A stretch of 6,987 bases of DNA from Oscillospiraceae bacterium. Lineage in GTDB: Bacteria > Bacillota > Clostridia > Oscillospirales > Ruminococcaceae. Position numbers and translations under genes: made by a program. Location: assembly GCA_017416665.1 (NCBI GenBank), contig JAFQBO010000117.1, positions 1 through 6,987 on the forward strand, written 5' to 3'. Below are positions 1-5,108 of the stretch, piece by piece. The number at the start of each line of letters is the position of its first letter. Within the stretch, counting starts at the first letter, position 1. The notes under the pieces were generated by a model that did not search any database, was not told the DNA's origin, and saw only the letters and a list, made by a program, of their open reading frames with translations.

Positions 1-34
1 ATTCTTATCTCGTGACAAAACACAAAAGTTTCGC

Positions 35-263
35 CGGCCTTTTCAAAGGCCGCGGTTTCCAAAGGCAGCGCCTTTGGTCGCACTCCGCAGAGTGCGAAAC
101 TCCTTGCCTAATGCGCGCCCGAAGGAAGTACCCTTGGGGTACATTTACGAGGGGTGAATTGAAAAACAGCCCAGTGGGCTGTTTTTCAAGAGGGGACGCT
201 TTGCAAGAGAAAGCGTCCCCTTACTTTGGTCGTAATTAAGTTTGCCTGCCGATTTAATCGGCA
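35..263. repeat. Cluster of seven consecutive hairpins
   Basis: Seven perfect inverted repeats stand almost end to end in this gene-free stretch, visibly richer in GC than the neighbouring DNA. They are: 35-52 (CGGCCTTT arms), 59-77 (CCAAAGGC arms, 3-nt loop), 78-97 (TCGCACTC arms, 4-nt loop), 128-142 (GTACCC arms), 159-189 (14-bp arms, 3-nt loop), 191-221 (12-bp arms, 7-nt loop) and 247-263 (TGCCGAT arms). About two thirds of the bases lie inside a hairpin. No reading frame here looks like a protein. The hairpins differ in sequence, so this is not a tandem or CRISPR array. It may be a mosaic of short interspersed palindromes of the REP or MITE kind. The part nearest the HMA gene could also serve as its transcription end. 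The arms are seen directly; function is not known. Confidence 0.8.
159..189 (-). terminator. Probable terminator of the HMA-gene transcript, possibly bidirectional
   Basis: A 14-bp perfect stem with a 3-nt loop has a GC-rich core (ACAGCCC/GGGCTGT) followed by TTTTTC on either strand, the pattern of an intrinsic terminator. It lies about 100 nt past the stop of the HMA gene. Two nearer hairpins (191-221, 247-263) have no T-run on the minus strand, so this is the best terminator for the cassette. The T-run is partly inside the stem, which is typical of bidirectional terminators. Confidence 0.5.
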
Positions 264-285
264 CGAAATTTTAATTTAATATTTT

Positions 286-654
286 TCAGTTAATTTTCTC
301 TATAGATTTTACAGAATAACCAAGTCCGACAACAATTTGTCTTATAAACAGTTCATCGATGGGATTTTTGGAATATATCTGAGCATTACCGTCCCTATGA
401 CTTACGCTTGCATAAATGCCATCATCCCTGTTAAATCTGTTCTGAATGCGTGTCGAACAGTTTTTGCAGGTCATTCCGTTAATTACAATCAAATACTTAT
501 TACTATACTCAGAAAGATCCACGCCCTGAGTATCAATTTTACGTTCATTGTCACCACCTGCACCACAGCAACCATGACTGAGTTTTTTCACATAGCTTCT
601 GACAGCAAATATACATACAGCTATAATAACACCGATAATTAACGCCTTACCCAT
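286..654 (-). CDS. Membrane-anchored heavy-metal-associated (HMA) domain protein
   Basis: A 122-residue protein probably binds a soft or transition metal at the inner face of the membrane. Residues 4-18 form a single hydrophobic helix, followed by R19, K23 and K24, so by the positive-inside rule the rest faces the cytosol. A GCCGAGG patch (C29, C30) follows. Residues 53-119 resemble an HMA ferredoxin-like fold with the motif GMTCKNC (C63, C66), as in copper chaperones and P-type ATPase N-domains. The start ATG directly follows the TAA of the upstream regulator gene with no gap. A GGGAG site lies 7 nt before it inside that gene, so translation is probably coupled. It is the last gene of the cassette behind feoB. 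Small HMA proteins of this build are familiar near feo genes in gut Clostridia. Whether the metal is iron or copper cannot be read from the sequence. Confidence 0.85.
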   Translation of the reverse strand: MGKALIIGVIIAVCIFAVRSYVKKLSHGCCGAGGDNERKIDTQGVDLSEYSNKYLIVINGMTCKNCSTRIQNRFNRDDGIYASVSHRDGNAQIYSKNPIDELFIRQIVVGLGYSVKSIEKIN

Positions 655-1044
655 TTAATTGCTCCCAAGAATATATTCAACAAGCTTTTCAGATGTTGTT
701 TCTGAAACATGTGATACAATACCCGTTGCATCCGTATCAGCAGTACGGCTGTCAATTCCGACATTGCTTTCAAGAAAATTTTTAATAATAATGCAGTTTG
801 TGTAAATGGCATTGGCAGCTTTAACACCACTGTCAGTAAGCTCTATCTGTCCGTAATATTCTTTTTTAATATATCCGCCCTCTGACAGTCTTGCAACCAT
901 TGCCGCCGTACTTGCCTTACTGACTCCGACAATTTTTGCAACATCTGCCGACTTCACAACATTTGCATTCTGTGCAAGCTTGTAAATTCCAAAGAGATAC
1001 TTTTTCTGTGAATATGTAAGATCATTCGTGTTTTTCATTGCCAT
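655..1044 (-). CDS. DtxR-family-like transcriptional regulator lacking the usual metal ligands
   Basis: A 129-residue protein with the layout of short DtxR/MntR regulators. An N-terminal helix (residues 10-24) precedes a winged helix-turn-helix (about 29-72; VGVSKAST at 39-46 falls at the recognition helix, LTDSG at 69-73 in the wing), then a helical dimerisation region (about 74-126). There is no SH3-like third domain, as in MntR. By-eye alignment with B. subtilis MntR puts K15, F18, C84, T107, V110 and S111 where the metal ligands D8, E11, H77, E99, E102 and H103 should be, so classical metal binding looks lost. H112 is the only His near the site. I chose the start at 1044 because GGAGG lies 8 nt upstream; M3 at 1038 is possible. 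It overlaps the Cys-rich gene by 23 bp and abuts the HMA gene. Targets may be the GTTAG-type operators in this window (inference). Confidence 0.8.
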   Translation of the reverse strand: MAMKNTNDLTYSQKKYLFGIYKLAQNANVVKSADVAKIVGVSKASTAAMVARLSEGGYIKKEYYGQIELTDSGVKAANAIYTNCIIIKNFLESNVGIDSRTADTDATGIVSHVSETTSEKLVEYILGSN

Positions 1045-1180
1045 GACACAGACCTCCGTTCGGACAATTTGAACACTTACCACCACACAGTGACTTTCCT
1101 GCTTTCTTATCTTTACGCAGCTGCCATATTGCCAGAATTACAACAGCCAAAACAATAAGTGCAATAATAAAAGTAGCCAT
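1022..1180 (-). CDS. FeoB-associated Cys-rich membrane protein
   Basis: A 52-residue protein of the small family commonly found next to feoB in Firmicutes. Residues 3-19 form one hydrophobic helix; the basic stretch R22-K29 follows, placing the C-terminus in the cytosol. The tail carries four cysteines (C32, C36, C39, C45) plus H46 in a CxxxCxxC-type arrangement suited to holding Fe2+ or a cluster as iron leaves FeoB. Direct iron handling is a family-level assumption. The start at 1180 is preceded by GGAG at a 6-nt gap; the frame is open upstream to an ATG at 1219, but that would lie inside a terminator-like hairpin and add residues ahead of the helix. The gene's 3' end overlaps the start of the DtxR-like gene and contains that gene's ribosome site. 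Confidence 0.85.
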   Translation of the reverse strand: MATFIIALIVLAVVILAIWQLRKDKKAGKSLCGGKCSNCPNGGLCHGNEKHE

Positions 1181-1195
1181 AATAAACTCCATTCT

Positions 1196-1235
1196 AAAAA
1201 ACATACTGCCGATTGCCATAAAGCAACCGACAGTA
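1196..1235 (-). terminator. Terminator-like hairpin between feoB and the Cys-rich gene
   Basis: On the minus strand a 13-bp stem (1223-1235 with 1204-1216; two G-U pairs in RNA, 6-nt loop) is followed by TGTTTTTTAG, a proper intrinsic-terminator pattern. It lies downstream of feoB and only about 15 nt before the 52-aa gene's start codon. It may end most feoB transcripts and let some through to the cassette, or act as an attenuator. I see no convincing separate promoter for the cassette. Confidence 0.6.
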
Positions 1236-1246
1236 CGGCATTTCTC

Positions 1247-1408
1247 AGAACTTGTTCACATAGAGATGATGTTTGGATTTTTATCACAATTTCTGTGAGT
1301 ACAAGACGAAAAATCGCAGGCTTACTTGATGTAAGGCAAGATTTTTCAACGCAGTAATCACAAAATTTGATAAAAATACAAGCGTTAGATTCTATGAGAA
1401 CAAGTTCT
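1247..1408. repeat. 162-bp imperfect palindrome (MITE-like or large RNA hairpin)
   Basis: The two halves pair around a single centre near 1327.5. The outer arms 1247-1264 and 1391-1408 match at 17 of 18 positions (GAACTTGTTC tips). Inward pairs are ATTTTTATC 1277-1285 with 1369-1377, TGTGA 1294-1298 with TCACA 1358-1362, GAAAAATC 1308-1315 with 1340-1347, and CTTAC 1321-1325 with 1331-1335, closing on a 5-nt loop. It has no reading frame of interest and begins about 5 bp past the feoB stop. Size and terminal repeats suit a miniature inverted-repeat element, but I find no clear target-site duplication. It could instead be a conserved structure in the feoB transcript. Confidence 0.75.
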
Positions 1409-1413
1409 TATTA

Positions 1414-3840
1414 TTAAACGTTTGCTTTTTCTTTTTTGCTTACTTTAACTTCTTTTTCAAGCTTTGTGCTTTCCTTATAAGGCTTGATAAGCATATAAAT
1501 GATAGCGGCAATTACAGCAAGAGCAATAATAAGACCGATAACATTTACAGCACCTGTAAAGAGAAGACCGAGCTGATAGATAACAAGTGAAACTGCATAA
1601 GCAAATACACACTGATATGCAATAGCAAATCCTGTCCACTTAGGATTATTCATCTCACGTCTGATAGCACCCATCGCCGCAAAGCAAGGAGCACAGAGGA
1701 GGTTGAACACGAGGAATGAATAACCTGCAAGCTTTGTCATACCCATAAAGTCGAGTACGCCGAATACAGCAACAACTTCTTCCTTCGCAACAAGACCCAT
1801 TACAGTAGCAACAGCCGCAGTAGGATCACCGAATCCGAGAGGAGCAAACAGCCAGCAGATAGCACTGCCGATCATACCAAGAACACTGTCAGCCATTTCA
1901 AGTTCTGTACTGAAACCGAATCCACCATCAGGGAGATTACCGAAGCAAGAACCGGCCCAGATAATTATTGTTGAAAGAAGGATAATTGTACCGGCTTTCT
2001 TGATGAATGACCAGCCTCTTTCCCACATTGAACGTAAAAGATTGCTTATTGTAGGAAGATGATATGCAGGAAGTTCCATTACGAATGGCGCTGGATCGCC
2101 TGCAAACATTTTTGTTTTCTTGAGCATAATACCTGATATAACGATTGCGGCACAGCCCACGAAGAATGCACTTGGAGCAACCCACCATGCATTGCCGAAG
2201 AGTGAACCTGCAATAAGAGCAACAATAGGCATCTTCGCACCACATGGAATAAATGTTGTTGTCATAATTGTCATACGTCTGTCACGTTCATTTTCGATTG
2301 TACGGCTTGCCATAACACCCGGAACGCCACAGCCTACACCGATAAGCATAGGAATGAAAGATTTACCCGAAAGACCGAATTTTCTGAAAATTCTGTCCAT
2401 AACGAACGCAATTCTTGCCATGTAACCACATGATTCAAGGAATGCAAGGAGAATAAAGAGTACGAGCATCTGTGGAACGAAACCAAGAACCGCACCCACA
2501 CCTGCAACAATACCATCAAGGATAAGTGACTTGAGCCATCCATCACAGCCTACAGCGTCAAGACCGCTTTCTGCAAGTACCGGAACACCCGGAACCCATA
2601 CGCCGTAATCTTCAGCAGCAGGAGCACCCTCCATAGGTTCATCTACAATAGCACCCATGTTAAAACCTGCTTCTGCAAGGCTGTCACCGTAAGAACCATA
2701 AGCTTCTTCAAAAGCACCGAAATCAGCTTCTTCAACTGCTCCGAGTACGTCCTCAGCACCTACGACATCTGCATCAGCCGCCGCCTGTGCCATAGCAAGA
2801 AGTTCATCTGTGAATACATTTTCCGAGGCATATGCATCAACTGCATCTGCATGATCGGAAACACCAATGTTAAAGAGGTGGAAACCGTCACCGAAAAGAC
2901 CATCATTTGTCCAGTCTGTAACCCAGGTTCCGACTGTTGTAACTGAGATATAGTACACAACAAACATAATAACTGCAAAAATCGGAAGTGCAAGGAAACG
3001 GTTTGTAACGATCTTGTCTATCTTGTCAGATGTTGTAAGACCGCCCTTGTTTTTCTTTTTAAGGCAACCCTTAATTACTGATGCAATGTATATGTAACGT
3101 TCATTTGTGATAATACTTTCTGCATCATCGTCCATTTCAGTTTCAGCCTGCTGAATATCCTTTTCCATATGTTCAAGCTTATCCTGAGAGAGATTAAGCA
3201 TTTCAAGAACCTTTTCATCTCTTTCAAAGATCTTGATTGCATACCATCTCTGCTGTTCATCCGGAATATCATGAAGAACTGCTTCTTCAATGTGTGCGAT
3301 AGCATGTTCAACACAGCCACCGAACTTATGATTCGGAACACAAGGTTCACTCTGCTTTGCAACTTCAACAGCTACTTCAGCAGCCTCCTTGATACCATCA
3401 TTTTTAAGTGCTGAGATTTCCACTACCTTACAGCCAAGCTCTTTTGAAAGCTGAGCAATGTTAATCTTATCACCATTTTTACGTACAACGTCCATCATAT
3501 TTACAGCACAAACAACCGGAATACCGAGTTCAATAAGCTGAGTTGTAAGATAAAGGTTTCTTTCAAGGTTTGTACCATCAATAATGTTTAAAATAGCGTC
3601 CGGACGTTCGCCGACAAGATAATTTCTTGCAACCACTTCTTCAAGCGTATAAGGTGAAAGTGAGTAAACACCCGGAAGGTCAGTAATAACGACATCTTTA
3701 TGTCCTTTAAGCTTACCTTCCTTTTTTTCTACTGTTACACCCGGCCAGTTTCCGACAAACTGATTTGAGCCTGTGAGGGCATTGAACAGGGTTGTTTTAC
3801 CGCAGTTCGGATTACCCGCAAGTGCAATTTTAATTTCCAT
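1414..3840 (-). CDS. feoB: Ferrous iron transporter FeoB
   Basis: An 808-residue membrane protein that takes up Fe2+, with a cytosolic GTPase domain. G motifs are GNPNCGKT (9-16), T36 in the G2 loop, DLPG (54-57), NMMD (114-117) and SALK (143-146). A helical regulatory part follows to about residue 270. The membrane part starts near 282. Gate motifs are GCGVPG (503-508), IPCGAKMP (531-538), AKE (685-687) and LLCAPC (714-719), with C504, C533 and C719 in the usual places; the IPCGAK form is typical of Clostridia. The C-terminus ends with a hydrophobic helix and a Lys-rich tail. The protein is longer than usual because of an acidic, Ala-rich stretch at about 320-420 after the first membrane helix, probably outside the cell. 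GAGAGGA 8 nt upstream supports the start. It follows two feoA genes, with a short operator-like repeat in the 56-bp gap. No feoC is present. Confidence 0.97.
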   Translation of the reverse strand: MEIKIALAGNPNCGKTTLFNALTGSNQFVGNWPGVTVEKKEGKLKGHKDVVITDLPGVYSLSPYTLEEVVARNYLVGERPDAILNIIDGTNLERNLYLTTQLIELGIPVVCAVNMMDVVRKNGDKINIAQLSKELGCKVVEISALKNDGIKEAAEVAVEVAKQSEPCVPNHKFGGCVEHAIAHIEEAVLHDIPDEQQRWYAIKIFERDEKVLEMLNLSQDKLEHMEKDIQQAETEMDDDAESIITNERYIYIASVIKGCLKKKNKGGLTTSDKIDKIVTNRFLALPIFAVIMFVVYYISVTTVGTWVTDWTNDGLFGDGFHLFNIGVSDHADAVDAYASENVFTDELLAMAQAAADADVVGAEDVLGAVEEADFGAFEEAYGSYGDSLAEAGFNMGAIVDEPMEGAPAAEDYGVWVPGVPVLAESGLDAVGCDGWLKSLILDGIVAGVGAVLGFVPQMLVLFILLAFLESCGYMARIAFVMDRIFRKFGLSGKSFIPMLIGVGCGVPGVMASRTIENERDRRMTIMTTTFIPCGAKMPIVALIAGSLFGNAWWVAPSAFFVGCAAIVISGIMLKKTKMFAGDPAPFVMELPAYHLPTISNLLRSMWERGWSFIKKAGTIILLSTIIIWAGSCFGNLPDGGFGFSTELEMADSVLGMIGSAICWLFAPLGFGDPTAAVATVMGLVAKEEVVAVFGVLDFMGMTKLAGYSFLVFNLLCAPCFAAMGAIRREMNNPKWTGFAIAYQCVFAYAVSLVIYQLGLLFTGAVNVIGLIIALAVIAAIIYMLIKPYKESTKLEKEVKVSKKEKANV

Positions 3841-3860
3841 ATAAAATATCCTCTCTTTTA

Positions 3861-3878
3861 TGTTAGTTTAGACTAACT
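3861..3878. promoter_or_regulatory. Operator-like inverted repeat before feoB (GTTAG-N6-CTAAC)
   Basis: GTTAGT-N4-ACTAAC (3862-3877) has the same half-site and spacing as the operators at 4439-4456 and 5082-5103 but lacks the outer G/C pair. No good -10/-35 pair is placed against it, so it may mark a weak internal promoter or block read-through into feoB. The repeated spacing makes chance less likely, though this copy is the weakest of the three clear ones. Confidence 0.55.
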
Positions 3879-3887
3879 TGCGTACAA

Positions 3888-3911
3888 ATTGAAACATTAT
3901 TCTGTTTCAAT
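3888..3911 (-). other. Hairpin across the stop codon of the second feoA
   Basis: Perfect 9-bp arms (ATTGAAACA, TGTTTCAAT) flank a 6-nt loop that contains the TAA stop of feoA. On the minus strand only TTT follows, so it is a weak terminator at best. It may tune the ratio of feoA to feoB message or stabilise a processed 3' end (inference). Confidence 0.5.
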
Positions 3912-4118
3912 CATTTCAGCGTCAGCCTTGCGAAGTGAAAGCTCATATCCACGAACTGTTACTTCAATAGGATCACCAAGCGGTGCTACCTTACGGACAA
4001 AGACTTCAACGCCTTTTGTAATACCCATATCCATAATTCTGCGTTTTACAGCACCTTCACCGGTAAGCTTTTTAACCTTTACAGTCTGACCGATTTTAGC
4101 ATCTTTAAGTGTTGCCAT
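3897..4118 (-). CDS. feoA: FeoA protein, canonical type
   Basis: A 73-residue cytosolic protein with an SH3-like FeoA fold; it works with FeoB in Fe2+ uptake, probably by touching its cytosolic face. Family marks are the basic turn KRRIMDMG in the first half, then VAPLGDPIEVTVRGYELSLRK toward the C-terminus. Length is normal for FeoA. The chosen start gives MATLK and leaves a GAGAGG site about 10 nt away; an ATG at 4127 (three residues longer) would sit right against that site and is less likely. It lies 53 bp after the first feoA and 56 bp before feoB. Unlike that first, more diverged FeoA, it keeps the full family signature, so it is the likelier direct partner of FeoB. Confidence 0.93.
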   Translation of the reverse strand: MATLKDAKIGQTVKVKKLTGEGAVKRRIMDMGITKGVEVFVRKVAPLGDPIEVTVRGYELSLRKADAEMIETE

Positions 4119-4171
4119 ACATGTCATTCCTCTCTATAAATTTATGCAGGAAAAATCCTGATTATTTCCGT

Positions 4172-4381
4172 TTAGACCATAATTTTGCATGCCATTTCCT
4201 TTGAAACAGCAACTCTTGAATCTTTAACATTAACGATTACATTTCCGCCGATTTCGCTTATAATTGTAACCGCACCACCGGCAACGAAACCAAGGTTTTC
4301 AAGAAACTTTCTTGTTTCAGGATTACCGCCGACTTTTTTGATTATGTTTTCTTCTCCGGCATTTGCAAATGTCAATGGCAT
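4172..4381 (-). CDS. feoA: FeoA protein, diverged paralogue
   Basis: A 69-residue FeoA-like protein and the first gene of the feo operon. It has the order of FeoA elements: an N-terminal strand, the helix ETRKFLENLGFVAGGAV (matching RRIMDMGITKG in the neighbouring FeoA), a strand pair around GGNVIVNVKDSRVAVS, and a short C-terminal strand. It lacks the usual LGDPI segment. The role is inferred to be cytosolic support or gating of FeoB; tandem feoA genes are common in Clostridia. The start at 4381 has GGAGG at 7 nt; the adjacent ATG at 4384 (4 nt gap) is nearly as good, and the frame stays open to an ATG at 4399 that would overlap the ribosome site. A 5-bp hairpin (4147-4160) lies in the gap to the next gene. 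Confidence 0.88.
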   Translation of the reverse strand: MPLTFANAGEENIIKKVGGNPETRKFLENLGFVAGGAVTIISEIGGNVIVNVKDSRVAVSKEMACKIMV

Positions 4382-4438
4382 CATAATTCCTCCGTCCATA
4401 TATAAATCAGTTTATTTTGCTTAAATGTCATTTTATCA

Positions 4439-4456
4439 GGTTAGCTCTCACTAACC
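4439..4456. promoter_or_regulatory. Operator GGTTAG-N6-CTAACC of the feo operon
   Basis: Perfect 6-bp arms around a 6-nt spacer start 7 bp after the -10 box, so they cover the expected transcription start. A bound protein would block RNA polymerase. The half-site equals that of the DtxR/IdeR iron box, but that box has only 1 nt between the GGTTAG and CTAACC halves. An iron-responsive repressor is the natural reading (inference). Confidence 0.75.
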
Positions 4457-4463
4457 CTTAATT

Positions 4464-4493
4464 ATTATACTATAGATTAGAAATATTTGTCAA
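4464..4493 (-). promoter_or_regulatory. Sigma-A promoter of feoA-feoA-feoB
   Basis: The minus strand carries TTGACA (4493-4488), an 18-nt spacer and TATAAT (4469-4464), both boxes being perfect consensus. The start point should fall near 4457, giving a leader of about 75 nt before feoA. Such a strong promoter next to an operator fits a gene set that is repressed until iron is low. Confidence 0.85.
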
Positions 4494-4541
4494 GTGTTTT
4501 CCGGACGAAAAAACATTTTTGTAAATCTGCACATATATAAC

Positions 4542-4559
4542 AGTTAGCATAGAATAACT
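4542..4559. promoter_or_regulatory. Weak fourth copy of the operator-like repeat
   Basis: AGTTAG-N6-ATAACT matches the shared operator spacing with one mismatch between the arms and A/T in place of the outer G/C. It lies about 50 bp upstream of the feoA -35 box and is not tied to a promoter. It may be an auxiliary site or chance in AT-rich DNA. Confidence 0.25.
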
Positions 4560-4580
4560 AATATCAGATTACACAAAATA

Positions 4581-4598
4581 TCCCGAGTATTCTCGGGA
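4581..4598 (-). terminator. Terminator downstream of flavodoxin
   Basis: A 7-bp perfect stem (TCCCGAG, CTCGGGA) with a 4-nt loop lies 39 nt past the flavodoxin stop. The minus-strand tail is TATTTTGTGT, a modest T-run. It separates the flavodoxin transcript from the feo promoter, which starts about 90 bp further on. Confidence 0.65.
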
Positions 4599-4637
4599 CA
4601 TTTTAAGAAAAAGACAGTTAAAACAGAAATTTATTTA

Positions 4638-5045
4638 TTATTCGGCAAGCTTTTTGCCAAAATCCTTACATGTATTAAGATCATCTTCAGATGGTGTCTC
4701 ATTGACAATAAGACCTTCATCTGTTACGATTACAGCACCTGCGTCTTTACAACGCTCTACCCAGTTTCTCATCCATTCACCGTCACCCCAGCCGTATGAA
4801 CCAAAAAGACCGATTGTTTTGCCATTAAGCTTGCTTTCAACACTGTCAAAAAACGGTGCAAATTCACTTTCCTCAAGCTCTTCAGCACCCATTGACGGAC
4901 AACCGAAAGCAAGTCTGTCATAATCCTCGATATTGCCACTGAACGCTGAAACGCTAAAAAGTTCAGCTCCTGCACCTTCAGCAATAGCCTTTGCCATTTC
5001 TTCCGTGTTACCCGTACCACTCCAGTAAATAACTGCTGTTTTCAT
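4638..5045 (-). CDS. Short-chain flavodoxin
   Basis: A 135-residue soluble electron carrier that binds FMN. The phosphate loop is SGTGNT (9-14), the 50s loop is around GCPSMGAEELEES (48-60), and the 90s loop is around GSYGWGDGEWMRNW (82-95), where W86 and neighbours would flank the isoalloxazine ring. Length and layout match short-chain clostridial flavodoxins. The start is placed at 5045 because GGAGGG lies 7 nt upstream and the phosphate loop then sits at its usual place; the longer open frame would run through the promoter and operator. It is a single-gene unit with its own promoter, the operator shared with feoA, and a terminator. Since flavodoxins replace ferredoxin when iron is short, joint control with feo makes sense. 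The exact redox partner is unknown. Confidence 0.93.
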   Translation of the reverse strand: MKTAVIYWSGTGNTEEMAKAIAEGAGAELFSVSAFSGNIEDYDRLAFGCPSMGAEELEESEFAPFFDSVESKLNGKTIGLFGSYGWGDGEWMRNWVERCKDAGAVIVTDEGLIVNETPSEDDLNTCKDFGKKLAE

Positions 5046-5081
5046 AATTAAACCCTCCATTATTTTATTTTTGAGTCGGAA

Positions 5082-5103
5082 TAGGTTAGCAACCGCTAAC
5101 CTA
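5082..5103. promoter_or_regulatory. Operator TAGGTTAGC-N4-GCTAACCTA of the flavodoxin gene
   Basis: The best copy of the shared site: perfect 9-bp arms with a 4-nt centre, containing GGTTAG-N6-CTAACC at 5084-5101. That core starts 7 bp after the -10 box, the same spacing as at the feo promoter. The arm TAGGTTAG is the classical DtxR/IdeR half-site. It should bind the same regulator as the feo operator. Confidence 0.8.
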
Positions 5104-5108
5104 CATAG

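Noticed and set aside
12..239. 75-codon open frame on the plus strand
   Set aside because: It runs through the hairpin cluster, its composition follows the palindromes, it has no ribosome site and no family resemblance.
35..263. CRISPR array
   Set aside because: The hairpins differ in sequence, length and spacing; there is no repeated unit with unique spacers.
1247..1408. Complete insertion sequence
   Set aside because: At 162 bp there is no room for a transposase and no direct repeats flank it; only a MITE-like or RNA structure reading remains.
3882..3910. Internal sigma-A promoter for feoB (TTGAAA, 17 nt, TTGTAC)
   Set aside because: The -10 box matches the consensus poorly, and the boxes fall in the 9-bp hairpin; not good enough to annotate.
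4384..4500. Riboswitch in the feo leader
   Set aside because: The leader is only about 75 nt, with one short stem at its 5' end; it shows none of the known riboswitch cores, and the DNA operator reading is simpler.
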